Shown here in pieces: positions 1-7,587 of a stretch of DNA of 36,130 bases. The notes under the pieces are model-generated. The model ran no database searches. It was given only the letters and a program-made list of their open reading frames with translations, and had not been told where the DNA came from. Positions within the stretch are counted from its first letter, which is position 1, and each line of letters starts with the position of its first letter. Both the position numbers and the translations under genes were made by a program. Origin of the DNA: Mesorhizobium silamurunense (GTDB lineage Bacteria; Pseudomonadota; Alphaproteobacteria; Rhizobiales; Rhizobiaceae); NCBI RefSeq assembly GCF_014843825.1, contig NZ_JHQR01000060.1:1-36130 (forward strand). The letters run 5' to 3'.

Positions 1-2
1 CC

Positions 3-596
3 GTCGGGCTGGCGGCGGCCGGCGCGGCACTCCTCGTCGGCGCGGTGGTGGGCACGCTGGCCGGCTTCTCGGGAGGGCTGATCGACGAGGTGCTGATGCG
101 CATCACCGACGCCTTCCAGACCGTGCCGAGCTTCCTGCTGGCGCTGGCCTTCGTCAGCATCGTCGGGCCGTCGCTTGGCGTCGTCGTCGCGGCAATAGCG
201 CTCGGCGCCTGGACCGGTCCCGCTCGCGTTGCTCGCGCGGAAGTGCTGTCGATCCGCGAGCGCGACTATGTCGCCGGTGCTCGCGTCATCGGCATGCATC
301 CTCTTGAGATTGCCTTCCGCGAGGTGCTCCCCAACGCCTTGCCGCCGGGGCTGGCGCTGTCCTCGGTGATCGTCGCGGCAGCGATCCTCACCGAGGCGGC
401 GCTGTCCTTCCTCGGCCTCGGCGACCCCAACCGCGTCACCTGGGGCGGCATGATCGCCGAAGGCCGTGCCGTGCTGCGCACCGCGCCATATCTGTCGATT
501 TTTCCCGGCATCGCGCTGGTGCTGACCGTGCTCGGCGTCTACCTCGCCGGCGAAGGCGTGGTGGAAAGCACAGCGGTGCGCAGGAGCCTGTCGTGA
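3..596 (+). CDS. Dipeptide/oligopeptide ABC transporter permease, DppC/OppC type (5' end outside window)
   Basis: Inner-membrane subunit of a peptide-type ABC importer. The reading frame is open from the first bases of the window, so the N-terminus is missing. The cytoplasmic EAA loop is clear: a stretch around RERDYVAGARVIGM followed by a proline-rich 'LPNALPP' turn, which docks on the ATPases. Hydrophobic membrane segments flank it, and the family's 'EAALSFLGLG' segment with the following 'WGGMI' is present. The C-terminus (GEGVVESTAV...) departs from the usual 'LGDGLRDALDPR' ending, which may bear on pairing with its partner. The stop codon overlaps the GTG start of the next ATPase gene, so translation is coupled. 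Substrate cannot be read from a permease; the downstream hydrolase suggests a peptide-like or thiazoline-type compound. Family call is firm, substrate is not. Confidence 0.9.
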   Translation, partial: VGLAAAGAALLVGAVVGTLAGFSGGLIDEVLMRITDAFQTVPSFLLALAFVSIVGPSLGVVVAAIALGAWTGPARVARAEVLSIRERDYVAGARVIGMHPLEIAFREVLPNALPPGLALSSVIVAAAILTEAALSFLGLGDPNRVTWGGMIAEGRAVLRTAPYLSIFPGIALVLTVLGVYLAGEGVVESTAVRRSLS

Positions 597-1486
597 CCGC
601 GCTGCTCTCGATCCGCGATCTCTCGGTGCTCTACCGTCGGGACGACGTTGAGGTGGTGGCGCTGGAAGGGCTTAGCCTGGAGGTTGCTGCAGGCGAGCGT
701 CTGGCGATCATCGGCGAAAGCGGCTCGGGCAAGAGCACGCTGGCGCTGGCAATTGCGCGGCTGTTGCCGGAGTCTGCAGTGATCGGCGGACGCATAGAAT
801 GGTCAGCAAGCCAACTGCAAACGTCTCGTTCCGTCATACGCCCCGCGGGGGAGATGTCGGGCAGGACAAAGGAGGGTGCGAAGGATCGCCAACGTCTCCC
901 GCTAACAAACAACGCTCCGATAGGCGGCCGCGACATCGGCTTCGTCTTCCAGGACCCCTCCTCCAGCCTCGACCCCGTGATGCCGATCGGCAAGCAGATC
1001 GCCGAGGTCGCGCGCACGCATCTCGGCCTCGGCTGGTCGCAGGCTTATGCACGAGCCAAAACCCTCCTCGAACGCGTCCGCCTGCCCGATCCGGACGCAG
1101 CCTTGCATGCCTATCCGCACCAGCTTTCCGGTGGCCAGAAGCAGCGCGTGGCGATCGCCGCGGCAATCGCTGCCGGGCCGAGGCTGTTGATCGCCGATGA
1201 AGCAACCAGCGCGCTCGACACCATCGTCCAGGCGGAGATCGTTTCCCTGATCCGCCGGCTCGTCGCCGAGGACGGCATGACGCTGCTCTTCATCAGCCAC
1301 GACATTGCGCTCGCCGCCACGCTTGCCGAGCGCATCGCGGTGCTGCGCCATGGCGAGTTGATTGAATCGGGCGAGACCCGCCAAATCGTCGAAGCGCCCC
1401 GCAATGCTTATACACGCTCGTTGCTCGATGCCCATCTCGGCCTCGACGCCGTGCCGCTGCTCGACCGGCCAGGCGCTTCGGCATGA
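593..1486 (+). CDS. Peptide ABC transporter ATPase, DppD/OppD type, with an in-frame repeat-like insertion
   Basis: Cytoplasmic ATPase of the importer encoded by the neighbouring genes. It starts with GTG overlapping the permease stop codon. Walker A is GESGSGKST (about residues 41-49), the Q-loop follows GFVFQDPSSSLDP, the signature is LSGGQKQR, Walker B is LLIADEATSALD, and the H-loop is FISHD. The oddity lies between Walker A and the Q-loop. After 'GGRIEW' there are 40 residues rich in S, R, K and N (encoded by 803-922) where the family normally has about 17-20 residues of a 'DGRDLL...LRGRDI' type. The DNA there resembles an intergenic repeat of Mesorhizobium rather than coding sequence. 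The frame stays open and all catalytic motifs remain, so the protein could still fold, but the altered part is the segment just before the permease-contacting Q-loop. The stop overlaps the next start (ATGA). Confidence 0.88.
   Translation: MTALLSIRDLSVLYRRDDVEVVALEGLSLEVAAGERLAIIGESGSGKSTLALAIARLLPESAVIGGRIEWSASQLQTSRSVIRPAGEMSGRTKEGAKDRQRLPLTNNAPIGGRDIGFVFQDPSSSLDPVMPIGKQIAEVARTHLGLGWSQAYARAKTLLERVRLPDPDAALHAYPHQLSGGQKQRVAIAAAIAAGPRLLIADEATSALDTIVQAEIVSLIRRLVAEDGMTLLFISHDIALAATLAERIAVLRHGELIESGETRQIVEAPRNAYTRSLLDAHLGLDAVPLLDRPGASA
803..922 (+). repeat. Repeat-like DNA inserted in frame in the ABC ATPase gene
   Basis: The 120 bases between the codons for 'GGRIEW' and 'GGRDIGF' do not look like ABC-ATPase coding sequence. 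They contain a perfect 10-bp palindrome CCCCGCGGGG (841-850) followed by a 'gggggagatgtcgggcagga' core and 'gcgaaggatcgccaacgtct' (879-898). I recall this combination from short intergenic repeats of Mesorhizobium chromosomes; this is memory, not a search. Length is a multiple of three with no stop codon, so the host frame is kept. It may have replaced part of the original segment rather than simply been added. Confidence 0.6.
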
Positions 1487-2259
1487 GCCTGCTCGCCGTC
1501 TCCAATCTCGCCAAGCGCTATCACCGCCGCGGCAAGCCTTTCCCGGCTGTCGATGATGTCTCGTTCGAGATCGGCCCGGCCGAGACGCTGGCGTTGGCCG
1601 GCCCGTCCGGCAGCGGCAAGTCGACGATCGCGCGGCTGGTGCTGCGGCTGATCGAGCCCGATGCCGGACGGATGGAATTCGAAGGCACGGACTTCTTCTC
1701 GCTGTCGGGCGCCGCATTGCGCGCGCGCCGCGCCCGTCTCCAGATGGTGTTCCAGGACCCGCTCGCCGCCTTCAATCCGCGCGCCACGGTGGCGCGTGTC
1801 CTGGACGATCCCCTGCGCATCCATGCTATCGCTTCGCGCGCCGAGCGCCCGCGCCGCATCGCTGCCCTGCTGGAACGCGTCGGTCTTGACGCCGGCCTTG
1901 CCCAACGTGCCATCCACGAGATTTCCGGTGGCCAGCGCCAGCGCGTGGCGATCGCCCGCGCCGTCGCCACGCGGCCTTCGCTGATCGTGCTCGACGAAGC
2001 GGTATCGGCGCTCGACGTGTCGGTCCGCGGACAAATCCTGGAATTGCTGCTCGACCTGCAACGCCAGGAACGGATCGCCTATCTTTTCATTTCTCATGAC
2101 CTCGGCGTCATCCGCGCCGTCGCGCATCGCGTCGCCATCCTCGACGCCGGCCGGGTTGCCGAGGTCGGCGATGCCCGCGCCGTCATCGCCAACCCGCAAT
2201 CGGCGATCGGCAAGGCGCTGGTGGCGGCGACGCCGACACTGAATAGAAACCGAGCATGA
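1483..2259 (+). CDS. Peptide ABC transporter ATPase, DppF/OppF type
   Basis: Second ATPase of the peptide-type importer, 258 residues. The ATG overlaps the previous gene's stop (ATGA). Walker A is GPSGSGKST (about residues 43-51), the Q-loop region is MVFQDPLAAFNPR, the signature is ISGGQRQR, Walker B is LIVLDEAVSALD and the H-loop is FISHD. It is short compared with many OppF proteins because it lacks the long C-terminal cysteine-containing oligopeptide extension, a trait shared with nickel/dipeptide subtypes. Unlike its partner it has a normal-length segment between Walker A and the Q-loop, which makes the partner's insertion stand out. It should form a heterodimer with the 593-1486 product. 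Confidence 0.9.
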   Translation: MSLLAVSNLAKRYHRRGKPFPAVDDVSFEIGPAETLALAGPSGSGKSTIARLVLRLIEPDAGRMEFEGTDFFSLSGAALRARRARLQMVFQDPLAAFNPRATVARVLDDPLRIHAIASRAERPRRIAALLERVGLDAGLAQRAIHEISGGQRQRVAIARAVATRPSLIVLDEAVSALDVSVRGQILELLLDLQRQERIAYLFISHDLGVIRAVAHRVAILDAGRVAEVGDARAVIANPQSAIGKALVAATPTLNRNRA

Positions 2260-2292
2260 TCCGGTTTGCGGACAAGATCATGGTCGGACAAT
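2250..2292. repeat. Degraded short rhizobial palindromic repeat
   Basis: Just after the ATPase stop codon lies 'gagcatgatccggttt' followed by 'gcggacaagatcatggtc'. The GCATGATCC / GATCATGGTC arms form an imperfect dyad. It resembles a shortened form of the very common rhizobial intergenic palindrome with a 'gcatgatcc ... ggttttcgg ... gatcatgc' layout; I recognise this from memory only. It could form a small hairpin between the ATPase and hydrolase genes in the shared transcript. Confidence 0.45.
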
Positions 2293-2307
2293 AAATCAGG
2301 ACGCATC

Positions 2308-2814
2308 ATGACCGATCCCGAAGCAGCCAGAGCCGAAAAACTGTCGCGCGAGCTCGATACCGCCTTCCGCAACCGGGCCGATCTCTATCGTCTCTTCCTC
2401 GACGAGCTGACCGCCGAGCTCGGCGCCGAGAAAGCCGAAGCGGTGATGATCAGCACCATCGAGAAACGCGGCCGCGAAGTCGCCGCGGCTGCCTTTGCCG
2501 GTTTCGGCCCCAATGACGCACTGGCGATCGGCGAGGCGTTCCTCTCCGTCAGTCCGGATGGCGGCCGCATGTATCCGACCGACGTCGATTGTGGGCCGGA
2601 TCACATCGCCTTCAAGGTGAAGCGCTGTCCGCTGAAGGATGCCTGGGTCGAGGCCGGCGTCGGCGAGGAAAAGCTCGCCACGCTATGCCGCATTGCAGGC
2701 GCCTTCGACCGCGGCCTGTTCGAGGCGACTGGCGTGCGCTTCGCCAACGTCACCTGGACGCCCGGCCACGGCTCCGGTTGCTGCCACATCGCGCTGACCA
2801 ACAGGGACACTTAG
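2308..2814 (+). CDS. L-2-amino-thiazoline-4-carboxylic acid hydrolase family protein
   Basis: Small cytoplasmic protein of 168 residues resembling the family named for the enzyme that opens L-2-amino-delta2-thiazoline-4-carboxylate on the way to L-cysteine in Pseudomonas. Visible family features are the helical N-terminus with 'EKLSRELDTAF', the 'FLSVSPDGG' segment, two cysteines in 'VDCGPDHIAFKVKRCPLKDAW' spread over about 20 residues, and the C-terminal 'HGSGCCHIAL' motif with paired cysteines. The ATG at 2308 is preferred because an AGGA-type ribosome site (2298-2301) precedes it; an upstream in-frame start at 2266 would read through the palindromic repeat. It follows the importer genes on the same strand by about 50 bases, so import and hydrolysis of one substrate is a fair inference. 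Many members of this family are of unproven activity. Confidence 0.72.
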   Translation: MTDPEAARAEKLSRELDTAFRNRADLYRLFLDELTAELGAEKAEAVMISTIEKRGREVAAAAFAGFGPNDALAIGEAFLSVSPDGGRMYPTDVDCGPDHIAFKVKRCPLKDAWVEAGVGEEKLATLCRIAGAFDRGLFEATGVRFANVTWTPGHGSGCCHIALTNRDT

Positions 2815-2826
2815 CAAGCCGACGAT

Positions 2827-3615
2827 TTAGCTTTCGGTGAAGACGTGCAATTCCGCGCCCGCTTCGTCGATCGCGGCGCGCAGTTCCGTCGCCGGCTCGC
2901 TGTCGGTGACAACGTCGGAAACCTCGCTCAAAGCGCAGATGCGTTCGAGGCTGCCGCGGCCGAATTTGTCGTTGGTGACGACCAGCATCGTCGACAGCGA
3001 GCGCGCCATCATCGCGCGTTTCACCGCCGCCGCACCCGAGACCATGTCGCTCGGCCCCTCGGCGTTCACGGCCGATGCACCGATGATGGCGACATCGGCA
3101 TTGTAGCGGCGCACGAATTCGACGGTGTCCTCGCCGAGCACGCTGGCCTCACGGCTGTCATAGGTACCGGAGCAAAGGATGACACGGAAGCTGGGATTGG
3201 CGCCGGCAACCGAGGCGACGCCGACTGAATTGGTGATGACGGTCAGATCCCGCCTGAGCTGGGCAATGCTGCGCGCCACCTCGTAGGTCGTCGAGCCGCC
3301 GTCGATCATCACGATCCGGCCATTTTCGACCAGGCCCGCGGCACCCCGCCCGATGCGGGCGCGTTCCTCGACCAGCAGCAGGCCGCGCTCCGCGATAACC
3401 GGTTCCGACGTCATCAGCGAGATCGTCGCGCCACCATAGGTGCGGTTGATCAGCCCCGCCTCGCCAAGTTCGATCAGGTCGCGGCGGATGGTCTCGCCGG
3501 CAACCCCGATGCGGCGGGCGAGCTTCGAGATGCGGATCGATGCAGAGCGCCGGACCTCCGACAGGATCAGCTCATGTCGCTCCTTCTTCGTAAGCCGGCC
3601 GGGCTCGATGTTCAT
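2827..3615 (-). CDS. DeoR-family transcriptional regulator
   Basis: DNA-binding regulator of 262 residues. The N-terminal winged helix-turn-helix (about residues 8-60) has the DeoR signature 'VAGETIRRDLIEL' with the following 'TYGGA'. The C-terminal DeoRC domain, which binds phosphorylated sugars in characterised members, shows 'MIDGGSTTYEVA', 'GASAVNAEG' and a 'KRAMM' segment. The start at 3615 is chosen because AAGGAG lies six bases upstream; a frame extending to 3645 lacks such a site. It lies about 115 bases downstream of puuB on the same strand and is convergent with the hydrolase gene. A sugar-phosphate-responsive family beside polyamine genes is slightly unexpected, so its target may be elsewhere. 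Family is firm, target unknown. Confidence 0.87.
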   Translation of the reverse strand: MNIEPGRLTKKERHELILSEVRRSASIRISKLARRIGVAGETIRRDLIELGEAGLINRTYGGATISLMTSEPVIAERGLLLVEERARIGRGAAGLVENGRIVMIDGGSTTYEVARSIAQLRRDLTVITNSVGVASVAGANPSFRVILCSGTYDSREASVLGEDTVEFVRRYNADVAIIGASAVNAEGPSDMVSGAAAVKRAMMARSLSTMLVVTNDKFGRGSLERICALSEVSDVVTDSEPATELRAAIDEAGAELHVFTES

Positions 3616-3729
3616 CGCTTCTCCTTGCTGCGGGCCCGCGAGCATTGCCCAAACGACAAACGCCGGCCGCGCCGCGGATTCGTCCCCGGCGTGAAGACAT
3701 TAGCCACGCCGGGGCCGCGAAAGCCAGAT

Positions 3730-5022
3730 TCAATGCCTTAGGCGATCGCGCATCGCGTACCAAAGCATGCCGAGCACATAGAGCGGGCCGCGCAGCGCCG
3801 TGCCGCCCGGGAACGGCAGCGGCGTGAGCGTCGAGAACAGGTCGAGCCGGGAGGAATCGCCGGTGATCGCTTCCGCGAGGAGCTTGCCCGACAGCGTCGA
3901 CAGGATGACGCCCTTGCCCGAATAGCCATGCGCGAAATAGACCTCGCCATAATGCCCGACATGCGGCAGGCGCGACGTCGTCACCGACACCAGCCCGCCC
4001 CAGGCATGGTCGATGCGGCAGCCGCGCAATTGCGGAAAGGTCTTTTCCATGTGCGGGCGCACAAAGCCGGCTATGTCGGCCGGCGGCGAAGGCGTGTAGC
4101 GCTCGCCGCCGCCGAACAGCAGGCGGCCGTCCGCCGACATGCGGTAATAGTTGACCACGAAGAGCGTGTCCGAAACCGCGACATTGGACGGGATGACGTT
4201 GTGCTCGCCCAAGGGCTCGGTGGCGATGACGTAGTTGCCGACCGGCATGATGCGGCTGTTGACGCGCGGCTCCAGTCCCTTGAGCAGCGCGTCGCCTGCC
4301 AGCACCACATGGCGGGCACGGACTGAGCCCTTGTCGGTAAACACCCGGATGGACGGCTCGCGCTCGAGGCGCACCGCAACCGAGTTCTCGTGGACAATGA
4401 CGCCGGCGCCGACTGCGGCGCGCGCGAGGCCCAGCGTGTAGTTCAGCGGGTGCATGTGGCCGCCGAGCTTCTCGAAGACCGCGCCCTGAAAAGGCGTATC
4501 GACCATCTGCCGCGCCTGCGCCGCCGACAGGATTTCCACATCCGAGAAGTTCATCACCTTGGCGAGGCATTTGGCCTCTTCCTCGAAGTCGCGCATGTCG
4601 GAGCCGTTGACCGCGCCGACCAGATGACCGGTCAGCCGCAAGTCGCACTCGATGCCATGGCGCTCGATGATGTCGAGCACCAGCCCGCGCGCCTCGAAGG
4701 CAAGATCGAACAGCGCCTTCGCCCGTTCCGGACCGAACGCCTTGACCAAACCTTTGGCGCCCTTGCGCAGACCCGGGATCATCTGGCCGCCATTGCGCCC
4801 GGAGGCTCCCCAGCCGATCTTGCCGCCTTCGAGCAGCACCACTTTCAGGCCGCGCTCGGCCGCGTGGAACGCCGCCGACAGACCGGTGCAGCCGCCGCCA
4901 ACGACCACCAGATCGGCTTCGACATCGCCGATGAGCGCCGGATGGTCCGGCGCCGGATTGGCGGTAGCGACATAGTAGGATTTGCCGATGTCCAGACCGG
5001 AATTGAAACCCGTGGAAGCCAT
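3730..5022 (-). CDS. puuB: Gamma-glutamylputrescine oxidase (PuuB-like FAD oxidoreductase)
   Basis: FAD-dependent amine oxidase of the DAO/glycine-oxidase fold, 430 residues. In the Puu pathway this enzyme oxidises gamma-glutamylputrescine to the aldehyde with release of ammonia and H2O2. The N-terminal Rossmann motif VVVGGGCTGLSAA is at about residues 40-51, followed by 'GWGASGRNGGQMIPG', the family's FAD-contact segment. The C-terminal 'HGYSGKGV' with 'STLSGKLLAEAI' closes the FAD site. The ATG at 5022 is chosen over a frame extension to 5058: it lies two bases after the puuA stop codon and the puuA 3' end supplies an AAGGTG ribosome site. The two genes are thus translationally linked, which supports the pathway assignment. 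Other DAO-family activities cannot be excluded from sequence alone. Confidence 0.87.
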   Translation of the reverse strand: MASTGFNSGLDIGKSYYVATANPAPDHPALIGDVEADLVVVGGGCTGLSAAFHAAERGLKVVLLEGGKIGWGASGRNGGQMIPGLRKGAKGLVKAFGPERAKALFDLAFEARGLVLDIIERHGIECDLRLTGHLVGAVNGSDMRDFEEEAKCLAKVMNFSDVEILSAAQARQMVDTPFQGAVFEKLGGHMHPLNYTLGLARAAVGAGVIVHENSVAVRLEREPSIRVFTDKGSVRARHVVLAGDALLKGLEPRVNSRIMPVGNYVIATEPLGEHNVIPSNVAVSDTLFVVNYYRMSADGRLLFGGGERYTPSPPADIAGFVRPHMEKTFPQLRGCRIDHAWGGLVSVTTSRLPHVGHYGEVYFAHGYSGKGVILSTLSGKLLAEAITGDSSRLDLFSTLTPLPFPGGTALRGPLYVLGMLWYAMRDRLRH

Positions 5023-5024
5023 GG

Positions 5025-6404
5025 TCACACCTTGAGCAGGAGATGGTCGCGTTCCCACGACGTCACCACGGTCTGGAACAGGTCGAGCTCGACACTCTTC
5101 ACCCGCAGATAGGTCTGGAAGAAATCCTCGCCGAGCAGCGCCCGCACCGGCTCGCAGGCGGCGAAGCGGTCGAGTGCTTCCTCCATGGTTTTCGGCAGCG
5201 TGCTCTGGCTGCGATAGGCATTGCCGAAGGCTTCCGCCGAGCGGGCCAGCTTCTCCTCGACGCCGAGATAGCCGGCGATCAGCGAGCCGGCCATGGCGAG
5301 GTACGGATTGGCGTCGGCGCCGGGCAACCGGTTCTCGACCCGCCGCGCCGCGCGCCCGCCCATCGGCACGCGCAGGCCGCAGGAGCGGTTGTCATGCGAC
5401 CATTCGATATTGGCGGGGGCGCCGTGGTGGCCTGGCCGGATGCGGCGATACGAATTCACGTTGGGCGCAAACAGCGGCATGATTTCAGGAACGTATTTCT
5501 GCAGGCCGCCGATGAAGTGGGAGAACATTTCCGTATCGTCGCCGTCTTTGCCAGCAAACAAGGGCTCGCCGCCCTCGTTGACGATCGACATGTGCAGGTG
5601 CATCGAGCTGCCGGCCTGCGCCGCGATCGGCTTGGCCATGAAGGTGGCGTGCATGCCGCTCGCCTGCGCCGCCTGCCGCGCCAGGCGCTTGAACAACAGC
5701 ACCTTGTCGGCCAGCGCCAGCGGATCGCCGTGCAGGAAGTTGATCTCGAGCTGCGCCGTGCCGGATTCATGGATCAGCGTGTCGAGCGGCAGGCCGGCTA
5801 TGGCAGCATGTTCGTAGAGCCGCCGCGTCACCTCTTCGAATTCCTCCAACGCCTGCATGTCGTAGGGATGCTGCACGCCTTCCGGCCGGCCGTTGCGCCC
5901 GACCGGCGCGGTCAGCGGCCGATCCGGATCGGGATTTGGCGCCGTAAGATAGAATTCGAGCTCCGGCGCCATAACCGCGCGCCAGCCACGCCGGCGGTAG
6001 AGGTCGAGCGCGGCCCGCAGCACATGGCGCGGCGAAGCCATCCAGGGCCGGTCGTCCATGTGGAACGTGTCGGCAAAGACATAGGCCCTGCCGGCGCCGC
6101 CGCCGGGCGCCAGGCAGAGCGTCGACAGGTCCGGCACCATGCGCATGTCGGGGTCCTGATAGGCGAACCCTTCGTCGATGGAGCCGGAATAGCGGCCGTC
6201 GATGGCGACCAGGAAGGCGCTACTCGGCAGGTAGAGCGCGCGGTCCTCGACCGACTTCAGGAACTTCGCCGCCGGCAACGCCTTGCCGCGCAGCACGCCG
6301 TTGACGTCGGGCACGAGGCACTCGACCTCCTTTATTCCATGCGTCGTCAGCCAGCTTTGCGGATCGGCGCCGCTGGAGAGTGAAAAGTCTTGTTTGTCAG
6401 GCAT
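5025..6404 (-). CDS. puuA: Gamma-glutamylputrescine synthetase (PuuA-like, glutamine synthetase family)
   Basis: Glutamine-synthetase-fold ligase of 459 residues that in the Puu pathway joins glutamate to putrescine with ATP. The beta-grasp N-terminal domain carries 'VPDVNGVLRGK'. The catalytic domain carries the metal-binding 'APELEFYL', then 'ESGTAQLEINFLHGDP', the histidine-rich 'SSMHLHMSI', 'NVNSYRRIRPG' and 'PGADANPYLA'. Neighbouring puuB follows after two bases, and the putrescine-type importer lies upstream on the same strand, so the role in polyamine use is well supported by context. A 410-base untranslated stretch separates it from the upstream SDR gene, so it probably has its own promoter. 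A second PuuA-like gene lies at 14002-15405. Confidence 0.88.
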   Translation of the reverse strand: MPDKQDFSLSSGADPQSWLTTHGIKEVECLVPDVNGVLRGKALPAAKFLKSVEDRALYLPSSAFLVAIDGRYSGSIDEGFAYQDPDMRMVPDLSTLCLAPGGGAGRAYVFADTFHMDDRPWMASPRHVLRAALDLYRRRGWRAVMAPELEFYLTAPNPDPDRPLTAPVGRNGRPEGVQHPYDMQALEEFEEVTRRLYEHAAIAGLPLDTLIHESGTAQLEINFLHGDPLALADKVLLFKRLARQAAQASGMHATFMAKPIAAQAGSSMHLHMSIVNEGGEPLFAGKDGDDTEMFSHFIGGLQKYVPEIMPLFAPNVNSYRRIRPGHHGAPANIEWSHDNRSCGLRVPMGGRAARRVENRLPGADANPYLAMAGSLIAGYLGVEEKLARSAEAFGNAYRSQSTLPKTMEEALDRFAACEPVRALLGEDFFQTYLRVKSVELDLFQTVVTSWERDHLLLKV

Positions 6405-6814
6405 CGGTCATGTCCGTGCGAAGGAGAAATCGCTTCGGCGGGCACGTCCGTTTCGGTTTGAGCGTTGAGTAGCCTACGTTATCTGAATGACGGACGCCCG
6501 CCTGATGGCCGGCCCGCAGGCCGGATCGAGCGCACCGCATACCCCCTCGGTCCAGCCGTCGCGAACGACATGCGAACCGACCTTAGTCTCCTCCGCGCGT
6601 TGCAGGTTCTCGTGCCGGCAGCAGCGCATGATCAGTGATACCTCGCCGAAGCGCGGTTTCTTGCGACCGAAATTGAAACCGGCCGAGAGCGGGAGAGCCT
6701 TTTTGCCAGTTGCACGGCAAGCCTCATCGAGGAACCTGGCCTATGGTTTGACCGATCGTTGCTTTCGGCGCAAGCCCGCTTCACGAACAGCCTCATCGCG
6801 CCTCGGGCCGGCGC
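6405..6814. other. Intergenic region between puuA and the SDR gene, no supported gene
   Basis: About 410 bases. Short open frames exist on both strands but none has a convincing ribosome site plus a recognisable domain. A small + strand frame starting at 6570 with LysR-like spacing ('LSLLRALQVLV') stops after about 20 codons and could be a decayed gene start. The part nearest 6480 should contain the puuA promoter, but no clear -35/-10 pair stands out. I see no tRNA, terminator with T-run, or IS end. Confidence 0.5.
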
Positions 6815-7576
6815 TCAGCCGATGCTCTCGCCGCCGTCGACCACCAGCGCCTGGCCGGTCATGAAGGAGGAGCGGTCGGACACGAGGAACAGGATGGCTT
6901 CGGCGACCTCCTGCGCGCTCGCCCAGCGCCCCATCGGGATCTTAGTCCGGACATAGCTTTCGATCGCGTCCCGCCCGCCCATCTGGGCGATAAAGGGCTC
7001 GTTGAACGGCGTGTCGACCCAGCCCGGGCAGAGCGCGTTGATGCGAACATTGTGCCTGGCATAGTCGAGCGACATCTGCCTGGTCATCGCCACCACGGCG
7101 TGCTTCGACGTGGCGTAGGCGATCATCTCGCGGTCGTAGAAGACGCCGGAATTCGAGGCGGTGTTGAGGATGACGCCGCCGCCCTGCGCGATCATCGAAG
7201 GCATGACGGTCTTCGCCGCGAGGAACTGCGCCCGCACATTGATCCGCCACGAGGCGTCCATGCCGTCGGTGCTGACTTCCGTCAGCGTGCCGCCGACCTG
7301 GATGCCGGCATGGCTGTGCAGGATGTCGATCCGCCCGTGCTTGCTGAGCGTTCCCGCGATTAAGCCCTCGACCGCTGTATCGTCGCCGACATCGGTGGCG
7401 ACCGCTTCGGCACGGCCGCCGGCTTCGCGGATGCCGGACGCCGTGACCTCGCCTGCCGCCGGGTCGCGGTCGGCGATCACCACGACAGCCCCTTCTCGCG
7501 CCATGATCATGGCGCCGGCGCGCCCGATGCCCGACCCGGCGCCCGTTACCACGGCGATGCGATCTCTCAGAATCAT
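6815..7576 (-). CDS. SDR-family NAD(P)-dependent dehydrogenase
   Basis: Classical short-chain dehydrogenase of 253 residues. The cofactor motif TGAGSGIG is at about residues 10-17, followed by acidic residues after 'VVIADRD' that favour NAD+. The catalytic serine lies in 'NTASNSG', and the Tyr/Lys pair in 'YATSK'. The usual NNAG motif is changed to 'SHAG', an uncommon substitution. The start at 7576 gives the standard family length; the same frame continues upstream without meaning because it overlaps the permease gene in another frame. It lies 11 bases after the permease stop codon, so it is probably cotranscribed with the importer. In this setting it may oxidise an aldehyde or hydroxy intermediate of polyamine breakdown, but a hydroxyacid or sugar substrate is equally possible. 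Confidence 0.87.
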   Translation of the reverse strand: MILRDRIAVVTGAGSGIGRAGAMIMAREGAVVVIADRDPAAGEVTASGIREAGGRAEAVATDVGDDTAVEGLIAGTLSKHGRIDILHSHAGIQVGGTLTEVSTDGMDASWRINVRAQFLAAKTVMPSMIAQGGGVILNTASNSGVFYDREMIAYATSKHAVVAMTRQMSLDYARHNVRINALCPGWVDTPFNEPFIAQMGGRDAIESYVRTKIPMGRWASAQEVAEAILFLVSDRSSFMTGQALVVDGGESIG

Positions 7577-7587
7577 GGACTTGTCTT

